From Actibacterium naphthalenivorans (GTDB taxonomy: Bacteria > Pseudomonadota > Alphaproteobacteria > Rhodobacterales > Rhodobacteraceae), in contig NZ_JACIEQ010000002.1 in NCBI RefSeq assembly GCF_014196965.1, positions 186,001 through 250,000 on the forward strand: a stretch of 64,000 nt of DNA, read 5' to 3'. The notes below the pieces were generated by a model. It was not told where the DNA came from and made no database searches. It saw only the letters and a program-made list of their open reading frames with translations. Shown in pieces: positions 19,369 through 27,934 of this stretch (the first letter of the stretch is position 1; each line of letters starts with the position of its first letter). Both the position numbers and the translations under genes were made by a program.

Positions 19369-20379
19369 TCAGCCGTCGAAATCGACCTCTTCAACCAGCT
19401 TCAGAGATGCGGCGCGCAGCCCGGCCAGATCCATCAGGTTGACGTTGTCCGGCGTGAAGCTGCCCCAGCTTTGCACCAGATCAGAGGCTTCGGTGCCCGG
19501 CACCACCGGGTATTCGTAATTCACCTCGGCATAGATTTCCTGGGCGCGGGCGGAGGTGAGGAATTCCATCAGCTTCAGCGCCTCTTCCCGGTTCGGGGCG
19601 GCTTTCGTCATCGCCACGCCCGACACGTTGACATGGGTGCCGCCGCCCTCGAACACCGGGAACAGAACGTTGACCGCGTTGGCCCATTCCTTCTGCTCGT
19701 CATCCGACAGCATTTCGCCCATGTAATAGGTGTTGCCCAGGCTGATGTCGCATTCGCCGGCCCAGATCGCCTTGACCTGCGCGCGGTCGTTGCCCTGCGG
19801 CTTGCGCGCCAGATTGGCCTTCACACCTTCGAGCCAGGTCTTGGTGGCCTCTTCGCCATGATGCTCGATCATCGCGGCGACAAGCGCCAGCGTATAGGAA
19901 TGGGTACCCGAACGGGTGCAGATGCGGCCCTTCCATTTCGGATCGGCCAGATCCTCATAGGTTGTCACCTCCGACGGATCGACCCGGTCCTTCGCGGCAT
20001 AGACGATGCGCGCGCGGCTGGTGACGCCGAACCATTCATTGCCGGGATCGCGGAACTCGGCCGGGATATGCCCCGTCAGAACCGCGCTTTCCACCGGCTG
20101 GGTCACGCCGCCCGCCACGGCTTCGGAGAGGCGCGAGATATCGGTGGTCAGGATGATGTCGGCGGGCGAACGGTCGCCCTCGGCCTGCAGCCGCTCGACA
20201 AGACCCTTGTTCAGGAAGACGACATTGGTGTGGATACCGGTCTCTTCGGTGAAAGCCTCCAGCAGCGGCTGAATCAGCTCGGGCTGCCGGTAGGAATAGA
20301 TGTTCACATCGGCCAGCGCCGGGGCGGCAACGCAAACGGCGGCAGAGGCCAGAAGGGCGGATCGAAAGGTGGGACTCAT
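19369..20379 (-). CDS. fbpA: Periplasmic Fe(III)-binding protein (FbpA/FutA type)
   Basis: A 336-residue extracytoplasmic binding protein with a signal peptide (cut after PALA near residue 23). The start of the mature protein, DVNIYSYRQPELIQPLLEAF, and the adjacent-tyrosine motif GNTYYMGEM near residue 220 match FbpA/FutA transferrin-like ferric-binding proteins, where paired tyrosines hold iron. The usual permease and ATPase genes do not follow; a nucleoside hydrolase gene does. It is therefore an orphan binding protein that must use transporter parts from elsewhere. A TGA-N9-TCA iron box lies 39 bases upstream, supporting iron control. Confidence 0.92.
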   Translation of the reverse strand: MSPTFRSALLASAAVCVAAPALADVNIYSYRQPELIQPLLEAFTEETGIHTNVVFLNKGLVERLQAEGDRSPADIILTTDISRLSEAVAGGVTQPVESAVLTGHIPAEFRDPGNEWFGVTSRARIVYAAKDRVDPSEVTTYEDLADPKWKGRICTRSGTHSYTLALVAAMIEHHGEEATKTWLEGVKANLARKPQGNDRAQVKAIWAGECDISLGNTYYMGEMLSDDEQKEWANAVNVLFPVFEGGGTHVNVSGVAMTKAAPNREEALKLMEFLTSARAQEIYAEVNYEYPVVPGTEASDLVQSWGSFTPDNVNLMDLAGLRAASLKLVEEVDFDG

Positions 20380-20415
20380 GGACGTATTCCTGCTTGAAGT
20401 AACAGGAACATAAAG

Positions 20416-20434
20416 CCTGACTCTTTTACTCAGG
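20416..20434. promoter_or_regulatory. Candidate iron-responsive operator (TGA-N9-TCA)
   Basis: The palindrome CCTGACTCTTTTACTCAGG contains TGA-N9-TCA at 20418-20432, matching the Iron-Rhodo-box proposed for Rhodobacterales iron genes. It lies 39 bases upstream of the fbpA start and directly after the mazG stop, so it probably controls fbpA and not mazG. Confidence 0.6.
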
Positions 20435-21265
20435 TCAATACCCGATTTCTTCAGTCGCCTTTTCCGCCGCCTTCACCGCCTCCCAAAGCGCATCCATCTC
20501 CGCCAGATCCGAGGTTTCGGGGCGCTTGCCCATCGCGGCCAGCCGGTCTTCGATGGCGGCGAAACGACGCTCCACCTTGGCATTGGTGCGGCGCACGGCC
20601 ACCTCCGGGTCGATGCCCAGATGCCGGGCCAGATTGGCCAGAACGAACAGCAGATCGCCGAACTCATCCTCCATCGCATCAGCCGAAAGACTGTCGCGCG
20701 CCTCGACCAGCTCGCGGGATTCCTCGACGATCTTGTCCAGTACATCCTCGGTCCGGCCCCAGTCGAACCCGACCCGCGCCAGCCGCTTCTGCAGCTTGAC
20801 CGCCCGCGTCATCCCCGGCAGGCCGAGGGCGACACCGTCGAGCGTGCGGCCTTCGCCCTTCCTGGCCCGTTCGGCGGCCTTCTGAACCTCCCAGTCGGCG
20901 GTCTGCTGCGCGGCGCTCTTGTCGCGGTTTTCATCGCCGAAAACATGCGGGTGGCGGGCGACCATCTTGTCGGAAATCGCATTGGCCACGCTGTCGAAGG
21001 AAAACAGCCCAGCCTCTTCGCCGATCCGGGTGTGGTAGACCGTCTGCAACAGCAGATCGCCCAGTTCGCCCTCAAGCTCGCTCCAGGCTTCGCGTTCGAT
21101 CGCATCCGCCACCTCATAGGCTTCCTCGATCGTGTAGGGCGCGATCGAGCGGAAATCCTGCTCGATATCCCAGGGGCAGCCGGTCTCGGGATCGCGCAGC
21201 CGGCGCATGATCTCCAGCAGCCGGGGCAAGCCGCCGTCGGGGTCATGGATCAGCGCCTCGCTCAC
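20435..21265 (-). CDS. mazG: Nucleoside triphosphate pyrophosphohydrolase MazG
   Basis: MazG hydrolyses nucleoside triphosphates to monophosphates, clearing aberrant nucleotides and lowering (p)ppGpp signalling in E. coli. The 276 residues hold two MazG helical domains. In the N-terminal one CPWDIEQDFRSIAPYTIEEAYEVADAIE and ELEGELGDLLLQTVYH carry the EExxE...ExxD metal motifs; the second has IVEESRELVEA and MEDEFGDLLFVLANLARH. The start is a GTG at 21265 that overlaps the xth stop (21262-21264), giving translational coupling. Confidence 0.94.
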   Translation of the reverse strand: MSEALIHDPDGGLPRLLEIMRRLRDPETGCPWDIEQDFRSIAPYTIEEAYEVADAIEREAWSELEGELGDLLLQTVYHTRIGEEAGLFSFDSVANAISDKMVARHPHVFGDENRDKSAAQQTADWEVQKAAERARKGEGRTLDGVALGLPGMTRAVKLQKRLARVGFDWGRTEDVLDKIVEESRELVEARDSLSADAMEDEFGDLLFVLANLARHLGIDPEVAVRRTNAKVERRFAAIEDRLAAMGKRPETSDLAEMDALWEAVKAAEKATEEIGY

Positions 21266-22041
21266 GCGTCCAACTCCACCCAGACCGGTACGTGATCCGA
21301 CGGCTTGTCGCGGCCCCGCACGTCACGGTCGATCCGGCAGTCAAGCAGCAGATCGGCAGCCTGCGGCGTCAAGAGAAAATGATCGATGCGGATGCCGTCA
21401 TTCCTGTTCCAGGCCCCGGCCTGATAATCCCAAAAGGAATAATGCCCGGGCCCGCGCGTACGGGCGCGGAACGCTTCGGTGAAACCGAGGTTCACAATGC
21501 GCCGAAAGGCGGCGCGGCTCTCGGGCCGGGCCAGCGCATCCTCGCGCCAGGCCTCGGGCCGGGCGGCATCCTCATCTTGCGGAATCACATTGTAATCACC
21601 CGCCATCAGCGCCGGCTCCTCGGCCTCCAGCAACGCCGCGGCGCGCGCGCGCAGCCGCTCCATCCAGGCCAGCTTGTAGTCGAATTTCGGCCCCGGCGCC
21701 GGGTTGCCGTTGGGCAGATAAAGACCGCAGATCCGCAGCGCGTGCCGCCCCACCACCGTGGCCTCGATCCAGCGCGCCTGTTCGTCGCCATCATCCCCCG
21801 GCAGCCCCCGGGTGACATCCTCCAGCGGCAGCTTTGACAGGATCGCCACGCCGTTGAAGCTTTTCTGGCCGTGAGTCTCCACATTATAGCCGCGCTCTTC
21901 GAACAGCTCGCGCGGGAAATTCTCGTCCACAGACTTGATTTCCTGCAGCACGGCCACGTCCGGCTGCGCCTCGTCCAGCCAATCGGGAAGCGCCTCTATG
22001 CGCGCCTTGATGCCGTTGATGTTATAGGTGGCGATTTTCAT
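21262..22041 (-). CDS. xth: Exodeoxyribonuclease III (AP endonuclease)
   Basis: This enzyme nicks DNA at abasic sites and removes 3' blocks in base excision repair. The 259-residue EEP-fold protein has MKIATYNINGIKARI, VAVLQEIKS (metal-binding E), GYNVETHGQKSFNGVAILSK, LYLPNGNP, AGDYNVIPQDEDA (catalytic D/N) and the terminal RIDHFLLT and SDHVPVWVEL histidines. The region around SFWDYQAGAWNRNDGIRIDH is typical of XthA rather than other EEP proteins. It is cotranscribed with mazG through a GTGA overlap. Confidence 0.95.
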   Translation of the reverse strand: MKIATYNINGIKARIEALPDWLDEAQPDVAVLQEIKSVDENFPRELFEERGYNVETHGQKSFNGVAILSKLPLEDVTRGLPGDDGDEQARWIEATVVGRHALRICGLYLPNGNPAPGPKFDYKLAWMERLRARAAALLEAEEPALMAGDYNVIPQDEDAARPEAWREDALARPESRAAFRRIVNLGFTEAFRARTRGPGHYSFWDYQAGAWNRNDGIRIDHFLLTPQAADLLLDCRIDRDVRGRDKPSDHVPVWVELDA

Positions 22042-22052
22042 GGGACTCCCAA

Positions 22053-22149
22053 TTCATCTTTCCGAAAATATCCCCGCCGGAGGCAAGAAAGTCCATGGTG
22101 CGCCAGAGGATTCAATGCCTCCGGCGGGGATATTTCCCGAAAGATGAAG
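22053..22149. repeat. Paired dispersed repeat forming an inverted repeat
   Basis: The left arm (22053-22090: TTCATCTTTCCGAAAATA, TCCCCGCCGGAGGCAAGAAA) and an oppositely oriented right arm (22115-22149: ATGCCTCCGGCGGGGATATT then TCCCGAAAGATGAAG) form a long inverted repeat, with about 24 bases between arms. Unlike the copy at 9198-9296 it separates two genes on the same strand (the FAD protein gene and xth). It may end transcription of the upstream gene before xth. Confidence 0.8.
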
Positions 22150-22150
22150 A

Positions 22151-23347
22151 TCAGGGCCAGCGCGCCGCGATCGCCGTTCCGGCCGCGTGGCCCGAAGACC
22201 AGGCCCACTGGAAATTATAGCCGCCCAGCCATCCGGTCACGTCCACCACCTCGCCGACGAAGTAGAGGCCCGGCACCGATGTGCTTTCCATCGTGCGCGA
22301 GTTCAGCCCCGCGGTATCGACACCGCCGAGCGTCACCTCGGCCGTTCTGTAGCCTTCGGAGCCGGCCGGGGTGAGGGGCCAGGCGGAGAGGGCGCGGGCG
22401 ATCTCGTGCAGCCGGGTGTCCGAACAGTCGGCGAGGTTGCCGTGAACGCCCAGCCGGGCGGCGGTGTCGGCTGCCAGCCGGTTCGGCAGAAGCTCTGACA
22501 GGACGGTGCCGATGGATTTCCTGCCGGCCCCGGCCCGGCGCGCGCGGAGGGTTTCGAAGGCATCCACGCCGGGCAGAAGATCAAGGGTGACGGTGTCGCC
22601 TTCGCGCCAGTAGCTGGAGATCTGCAGGATGGCGGGGCCCGAGAGGCCGCGGTGGGTGAAGAGCAGCGCCTCGTCGAAGCTGGCCCCGTTGCAGCTGGCG
22701 CGGACCGGGGTGGCGAGCCCGGCCAGCGGTTTGAACCCGGCCATCACGTCGTCGCCGAAGGTCAGCGGCACCAGGGCGGGGCGGGTTTCGGTGACGGCAT
22801 GACCAAACTGCCGGGCCAGTTGATAGCCAAGGCCGGTGGCGCCCATCTTGGGGATCGACTTGCCGCCGGTGGCGATCACCAGGTTGTCCGTGGTGATCCG
22901 TTGCCCGGTGGACAGGCGCAGGGCGAAGCCGGTTTCGGCCTTGCCGATCTCGGTGGCGGCCGTTTGCAGGCGCAGTTCGGCACCGGTTTTCGCCATTTCC
23001 TCCAGCAGCATCCGGACGATATCTTTGGCCGTGTTGTCGCAAAACAGCTGGCCCAGCGTCTTTTCGTGCCAGGCGATGCCGTGGCGGGCAACAAGATCGA
23101 TGAAATCCCACTGGGTATAGCGGGACAGGGCCGATTTGGCGAAATGCGGGTTTTGCGAAAGGAAGTTTTCCGGCCCCGTATGGAGGTTGGTGAAGTTGCA
23201 GCGCCCGCCGCCCGAGATGCGGATCTTTTCGCCCGCCGCCCTTGCGTGGTCGATCACCAGCACGCGCCCGCCGCCGGCCGCGGCATGGGCGGCGCACATC
23301 AGGCCGGCGGCGCCGGCGCCGAGGATGACGGTCTGGTAGCGGGGCAT
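22151..23347 (-). CDS. HI0933/YhiN-family FAD-dependent oxidoreductase
   Basis: A 398-residue flavoprotein of the HI0933 (YhiN) family. The N-terminal dinucleotide fold is VILGAGAAGLMCAAHAA, followed by the family-specific GEKIRISGGGRCNFTN. Other hallmarks are VIATGGKSIPKMGATGLGY, the FTHRGLSGPAIL segment, and the C-terminal TLGGVDTAGLNSRTMESTSV and GEVVDVTGWLGGYNFQWAWSSG, closing the FAD site. The physiological reaction is not established. It is transcribed alone, bounded by an inverted repeat toward xth and a 100-base gap toward the response regulator gene. Confidence 0.9.
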   Translation of the reverse strand: MPRYQTVILGAGAAGLMCAAHAAAGGGRVLVIDHARAAGEKIRISGGGRCNFTNLHTGPENFLSQNPHFAKSALSRYTQWDFIDLVARHGIAWHEKTLGQLFCDNTAKDIVRMLLEEMAKTGAELRLQTAATEIGKAETGFALRLSTGQRITTDNLVIATGGKSIPKMGATGLGYQLARQFGHAVTETRPALVPLTFGDDVMAGFKPLAGLATPVRASCNGASFDEALLFTHRGLSGPAILQISSYWREGDTVTLDLLPGVDAFETLRARRAGAGRKSIGTVLSELLPNRLAADTAARLGVHGNLADCSDTRLHEIARALSAWPLTPAGSEGYRTAEVTLGGVDTAGLNSRTMESTSVPGLYFVGEVVDVTGWLGGYNFQWAWSSGHAAGTAIAARWP

Positions 23348-23447
23348 ATCCTGCTCGGGGCCTTATGTGAAATGCTGGCGCCCCGCATATCGGGTTGCGC
23401 CGGGATTTGCCATCGCCCGGCGCGCCGTTTCGCGGAAATTGTCGGGG

Positions 23448-24359
23448 TTATTCGGAATTCAGGACGCGGTCGGCCAGCACTGCCGCCGAGGTGCGGTTGT
23501 CGACACCCATCTTCTGAAACACCTGTTCGAGGTGCTTGTTCACCGTGCGTGCGCTGAGCGACAGGATCTGGCCGATGTCGCGGTTGGTCTTGCCGCGTGT
23601 CAGCCAGAACAGCACCTCGGCCTCGCGATCCGTCAGCTCGAAGCTGCGGGCCAGCGCGGCCTCGTTGCTTTCGCCGCTGCCAGATTGCAGCTTGATCAGC
23701 AACTCGCCCGACGACGTGGCGCCGACGAAATGCAGCACGAGGGACTGGAACTGCAGCGGGGTGATCTGCGAGATCGGCATGTTGGGCAGGGTCGTCAGCC
23801 AGGCGCGCAGCGTTGAATGGGCGGTGCCTTCGGGGCCGATCAGGTCACCCTGGGCGCTGGCCAGCGCAATGGCGTTGGGCGAGCCCCAGATCAGATGCCC
23901 CGCGCGGTCGACGGCCAGAACCGACCGGCCCGATGTATCCAGCGCGTTGCGGGCGCTCTGGATCAGCTTGGAGTTCATGACATGGATCGTGAGCCGCGCG
24001 ATCAGTTCTTCGACCACCACCGGTTTCTTGATGTAATCCACGCCGCCCGACTCGAGCCCGCGCAGGATGTATTCGTGCTCCGTCAGGCCGGTCATGAAGA
24101 TGATCGGCGCCGGGGTCGGGTCTGGCGGGGCCTTCAGCCGGCGGCAGGTTTCGAACCCGTCCATCCGCGGCATGACCGCATCCATCAGGATCACGTCGGG
24201 CTGCACACGGCGGGTCAGGTCGATCGCCGAGGCGCCGTCGCGCGCGACCAGAACGGTCATCCCGTTCTCTTCCAGCGCCGAGGCGACCATGCCCAGCGAT
24301 TCGGGATTGTCATCGACGACCAGCGCGATGTGGCGGCTTTGGGGGTCAGGCCGCGTCAT
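23448..24359 (-). CDS. LuxR-type response regulator, partner of the permease-like sensor kinase
   Basis: A 303-residue transcription regulator: an N-terminal receiver domain with the acidic pair in VVDDNP, phospho-acceptor D60 in VILMDAVMPRMDG and the lysine in IKKPV (residues about 10-130). A PAS-like middle (RSVLAVDRAGHLIWGSPNA, about 145-225) follows, and then a LuxR helix-turn-helix (ELTDREAEVLFWLTRGKTNR and LSARTVNKHLEQVFQKMGV, about 240-295). The gene overlaps the 3' end of the sensor kinase gene by 14 bases, so the two form a cotranscribed pair. The likely target is the divergent urt-fmd operon; this is inferred from position. The PAS-like middle is unusual for a LuxR response regulator. 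Confidence 0.9.
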   Translation of the reverse strand: MTRPDPQSRHIALVVDDNPESLGMVASALEENGMTVLVARDGASAIDLTRRVQPDVILMDAVMPRMDGFETCRRLKAPPDPTPAPIIFMTGLTEHEYILRGLESGGVDYIKKPVVVEELIARLTIHVMNSKLIQSARNALDTSGRSVLAVDRAGHLIWGSPNAIALASAQGDLIGPEGTAHSTLRAWLTTLPNMPISQITPLQFQSLVLHFVGATSSGELLIKLQSGSGESNEAALARSFELTDREAEVLFWLTRGKTNRDIGQILSLSARTVNKHLEQVFQKMGVDNRTSAAVLADRVLNSE

Positions 24360-27300
24360 GTTGCAGCTCCCTGAGGGTCTGGGTCAGGCCCGCCATGTCG
24401 AAGACCGAGAGCTTGGCGCGCAGCCGCCCGAGTGCCGCGTCGGAGATGGTGCCGGCGGCCTCGAGCTCTGCCAGCCGGACGCGGATCGCGCTGGCGTGGC
24501 CGATTTCGGACAGTTCGATCAGATTGCCGATTTCGGCGCGTGGCAGCGGCGCGCGGGAGGCGGCGGGCTCGTCGCCGTCGTCTTCGCTGATCAGCTCCAG
24601 CTTGAGCAGGGTGCTGATGCGCAGGAACAGATCGTCGAGGTTATAGGGTTTGGCGATGAACGCGTCATAGAGCGCGGTTTCCGGGCCCGGCTTGCGCCCT
24701 TCCAGCGCGTGGCCCGAGATCATGATGATCGGGGTCGCGCGGTGGTCATGGCTGCGCAGATGCGTGGCCAGATCCCAGCCATCGCGCCCCGGCATGTCGA
24801 TATCCAGGATGAAGATGTCGGGAGAGATGTCGCCCAGCATCTCCAGCGCGATTTCGGTGTTGGAGGCGACCAGTACCAGGAACCCGAGCGGCTGCAGCCA
24901 GTGTTCGACGAGGCTCAGGTGGTTCAGATCGTCATCCACCACCATGATCGTCTTGCGGGCGCCGGAATAGCCGCGCACGTTGAGGCTGGCCGGCTCATCG
25001 GCGCGCTCGCGCAGGTAGCGCGAACTGTGCGGGATCGACGGCAGCATAAGCCGCACCCGGAAGGTGCTGCCCTGGAACGGCGTGCTTTCGACCGAGATCT
25101 CGCCGCCCAGGATTTCCACCAGCAGCTTGGTGATGGTCAGGCCCAGGCCCGAGCCCTGCGCCGTGACCTGGCCGCCGCGTTCGAAGGGCTTCCATATCCG
25201 GTCAAGCTCGTGCGGGGGGATGCCGATGCCGGTGTCCGACACTTCGATCAGCGCCACCTCGTTGCGGTAGCGCACGCTCAGGCAGACCTCGCCCTTGTCG
25301 GTGTAGCGCAGGGCGTTGGACAGAAGGTTGATGATGATCTGGCGCAGCCGCTTTTCATCGAACCCCACCCATTCGGGCAGCGAGCCGCGGGTTTCCATCC
25401 GGAAATCCAGGTTCTTTTCCTTCGCGGCCTCGCTGAAGATGCTGGCGACCTGGGTCAGGAACATCCGCAGATTGATACGGTCGCGGTAGAGTTCCAGCCG
25501 TCCCGCCTCGATCTTCGAGATGTCGAGCAGCCCCTCGATCAGCCCCGCCAGATGTTCGCTGCTGCGCCGGATGGTCGAGACGGATTCGCGGCGATGGGGC
25601 GGGATTTCCGGGTCTTTCTCGAGGATCTGCGCAAAGCCGTAGATCGCGTTGAGCGGCGTGCGCAGCTCATGGCTGATCCCGGTCATGTAGCGGGTCTTGG
25701 CCAGGTTCGCGGCCTCGGCCTTTTCCTTGGCCTCCTGCAACGCCTGATCGGTGCGTTCATGGGCGCGCACCTCGCGCAGGAGGCGCTGGGTCTGCAGCTC
25801 GGTCTCGTCGCGGGCCTTGTGCTGGCTTTCGGTGGCCAGGATGAACATCCAGACCGACACGCCGATCACCACCAGAACGGTGCAGAAGATGGCCGCCAGA
25901 ACCGCGTCGAACTCGGCCTTGCCCGCGTGCGAGCGGATCAGCAGCAACAGCCCGCCAAAGGCGCTCGCGATCACCGTGGTGCTGATCACGAAGACCGAGA
26001 ACCGCGACATCAGCACATCGGCGACGCGGGTCGGAAACCGGTTGCGGATAAAGCCCACGGCCATGGCGCCGATCCGCGCATTGGGCTTGCAGGCGTCGCG
26101 GCACGAACTGTCGAGCGTGCAGCACAGCGAGCAGATCGGGCCGGCGTAGAACGGGCAGTTTGTCATGTCTTCCGGGTCGAACCGGTATTCGCAGACACAG
26201 CATTCCTGCAACGCGGCGGCCGGTTCCTGCGGCGCGCGCGCGATGTAGTAGCGCCCGTCGGTGTACCAGGCGATCAGCGGGGCCAAACCGAAGGCCGTCA
26301 GCAGCGCGATGAAGGACGAGAGCGATTGTGCGGTTTCCCCGGCCAGCCCGAAATGCGCCAGGAATGACAGGATGCCGGCGCAGGCCATCGCGCCGATGCC
26401 GACCGGGTTGATATCGTAGAGATGGGCGCGGCGAAACTCTATGCCGCGCGGGCTGAGGCCGAGCGGCTTGTTGACCACCAGATCGGAGACCAGCGCGCCG
26501 ATCCAGGCCAGCGCCACATGGGAATAGAGCGTCAGGGTGGATTCGATGGCGTGAAACACCCCCAGCTCCATCAGCATCAGCGCGATGGCGACGTTGAACA
26601 CCAGCCAGACGACGCGGCCGGGGTGGCTGTGGGTGAGGCGGGAAAAGAAGTTCGACCAGGCGATCGACCCGGCATAGGCATTGGTCACGTTGATCTTGAG
26701 CTGCGACAGGATGACGAACGTGCCGGTCAGCGCCATCACCAGCATCGGCGAGGAAAGCACCTGATCGAAGGCGGTGAAATACATGCGCGTCGGATCTCCG
26801 GCTTCGGAGGCGGGCACGCTTTCGCGCAGGGCCAGCGTTACCAGATACGACCCGGCCAGCATCTTCAGCACCCCCAGAACCGACCAGCCGGGCCCCGCCG
26901 CGATCAGCGCGGCCCACCATTTGCGCCGCTCGGCGCGGGTTTTGGGTTCGGGAAGAAAGCGCAGGAAATCGACCTGCTCGCCAATCTGGGCGATCAGTGA
27001 AAACACCACCCCCGCCGCCGCGCCCAGCATCACGAGCGTGGCGCCCTGCTTGCCCTGGCCGGTGGTGCCGGCGAAGTCTGTCCAGGTGTCGAAGTCATAG
27101 CCGACGATGCCCAGCATCGCGAAGGGCAGGATATGCAGCACCACCCACAGCGGCTGTGTCCAGGCCTGGAACGCCGAGATCTTGGAAAAACCGTTGACCA
27201 CCAGCGGGATCACGATCAGTGCGCTGAGCAGATAGCCGATGAACAGCGGGATGCCGAAACAGAACTCCAGCGCCAGCGACAGGATCGCCGCCTCGAGCGC

Positions 27301-27690
27301 GAAGAAGATGAAGGTGAAAGAGGCATAGATCAGCGAGGTGATCGTGGAACCGATATAGCCAAAGCCGGCGCCGCGGGTCAGCAGATCGATGTCCACGCCG
27401 TAGCGCGCGGCGTAAAAGCTGATCGGCAGGCCGGTCAGGAACAAGAGCAGCCCCACCAGCATGATCGCCAGGATCGCGGTGTCAAAGCCGTAGGTCAGGG
27501 TGATGGCGCCGCCGATCGCCTCCAGCGCCAGAAACGAGATCGACCCGATCGCGGTGTTGGCCACCCGCAGCGCCGACCAGCGCCGTGCCCGCCGCGCGGT
27601 GAAGCGCAGCGCGAAATCCTCCATCGTCTCGTTGGCCACCCACCGGTTGTACCGGCGGCGCTCGAGCGTCGCACTGAATGCGATTGGCAT
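24346..27690 (-). CDS. Hybrid sensor histidine kinase with NCS1-permease-like membrane domain and Cys-rich module
   Basis: The 1114-residue protein joins a transporter-like domain to a kinase. Residues about 42-470 hold 10-12 membrane helices resembling NCS1 (cytosine/allantoin-type) permeases, for example NVTNAYAGSIAWSNFFSRL. Residues 497-534 contain nine cysteines (C497, C498, C500, C512, C520, C523, C524, C530, C534), likely a zinc or Fe-S site. Two more helices (about 564-613) lead to a coiled coil, HisKA (H674 in ISHELRTPL), HATPase (NLLSNALRYTDKG, GTGIGI-type DTGIGIPP, GSGLGLTI) and a receiver domain (D963). A helical tail of about 80 residues lacks an HPt motif. The ATG at 27690 is preferred to a TTG at 27747. 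Divergence from the amide transporter operon suggests amide or nitrogen sensing; this is inference. Confidence 0.9.
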   Translation of the reverse strand: MPIAFSATLERRRYNRWVANETMEDFALRFTARRARRWSALRVANTAIGSISFLALEAIGGAITLTYGFDTAILAIMLVGLLLFLTGLPISFYAARYGVDIDLLTRGAGFGYIGSTITSLIYASFTFIFFALEAAILSLALEFCFGIPLFIGYLLSALIVIPLVVNGFSKISAFQAWTQPLWVVLHILPFAMLGIVGYDFDTWTDFAGTTGQGKQGATLVMLGAAAGVVFSLIAQIGEQVDFLRFLPEPKTRAERRKWWAALIAAGPGWSVLGVLKMLAGSYLVTLALRESVPASEAGDPTRMYFTAFDQVLSSPMLVMALTGTFVILSQLKINVTNAYAGSIAWSNFFSRLTHSHPGRVVWLVFNVAIALMLMELGVFHAIESTLTLYSHVALAWIGALVSDLVVNKPLGLSPRGIEFRRAHLYDINPVGIGAMACAGILSFLAHFGLAGETAQSLSSFIALLTAFGLAPLIAWYTDGRYYIARAPQEPAAALQECCVCEYRFDPEDMTNCPFYAGPICSLCCTLDSSCRDACKPNARIGAMAVGFIRNRFPTRVADVLMSRFSVFVISTTVIASAFGGLLLLIRSHAGKAEFDAVLAAIFCTVLVVIGVSVWMFILATESQHKARDETELQTQRLLREVRAHERTDQALQEAKEKAEAANLAKTRYMTGISHELRTPLNAIYGFAQILEKDPEIPPHRRESVSTIRRSSEHLAGLIEGLLDISKIEAGRLELYRDRINLRMFLTQVASIFSEAAKEKNLDFRMETRGSLPEWVGFDEKRLRQIIINLLSNALRYTDKGEVCLSVRYRNEVALIEVSDTGIGIPPHELDRIWKPFERGGQVTAQGSGLGLTITKLLVEILGGEISVESTPFQGSTFRVRLMLPSIPHSSRYLRERADEPASLNVRGYSGARKTIMVVDDDLNHLSLVEHWLQPLGFLVLVASNTEIALEMLGDISPDIFILDIDMPGRDGWDLATHLRSHDHRATPIIMISGHALEGRKPGPETALYDAFIAKPYNLDDLFLRISTLLKLELISEDDGDEPAASRAPLPRAEIGNLIELSEIGHASAIRVRLAELEAAGTISDAALGRLRAKLSVFDMAGLTQTLRELQHDAA

Positions 27691-27934
27691 AGGCAAGCCC
27701 CTGTTTCCCCTGGCAGGCACTCGCCACCCCGCCCGTTGCTGAAACAACGATCCGGCCGGTGACCCCTTCCCGATTGCACTGCGTCCCGAATTTATTAACG
27801 AAACTATTAAGCGTAAAAATGCGCAGCCCTATACGTCATTTGACTTATACTGCAACGCAGCATTTCCCGCAAACCTTGGCGAGAGGGGGCGCCAACCCGG
27901 CCCCCGGCATGAAACAAGGTTTCAAGGAGGCGAG
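27691..27934. promoter_or_regulatory. Divergent control region between sensor kinase and urtA
   Basis: These 244 bases must hold the promoters of the kinase-regulator pair (minus) and of the urt-fmd operon (plus). It is more AT-rich in 27780-27870 than its surroundings. An inverted repeat TTGGCG-N8-CGCCAA at 27876-27895 lies 39 bases before the urtA start and could be the operator for the LuxR-type regulator or overlap the leader. I found no convincing sigma-54 (TGGCAC-N5-TTGC) site. A strong AAGGAGG ribosome site precedes urtA. Confidence 0.55.

Noticed and set aside
27691-27934. Sigma-54 promoter for the urt operon
   Set aside because: A nitrogen-regulated promoter was expected, but no TGGCAC-N5-TTGC match was found by eye.
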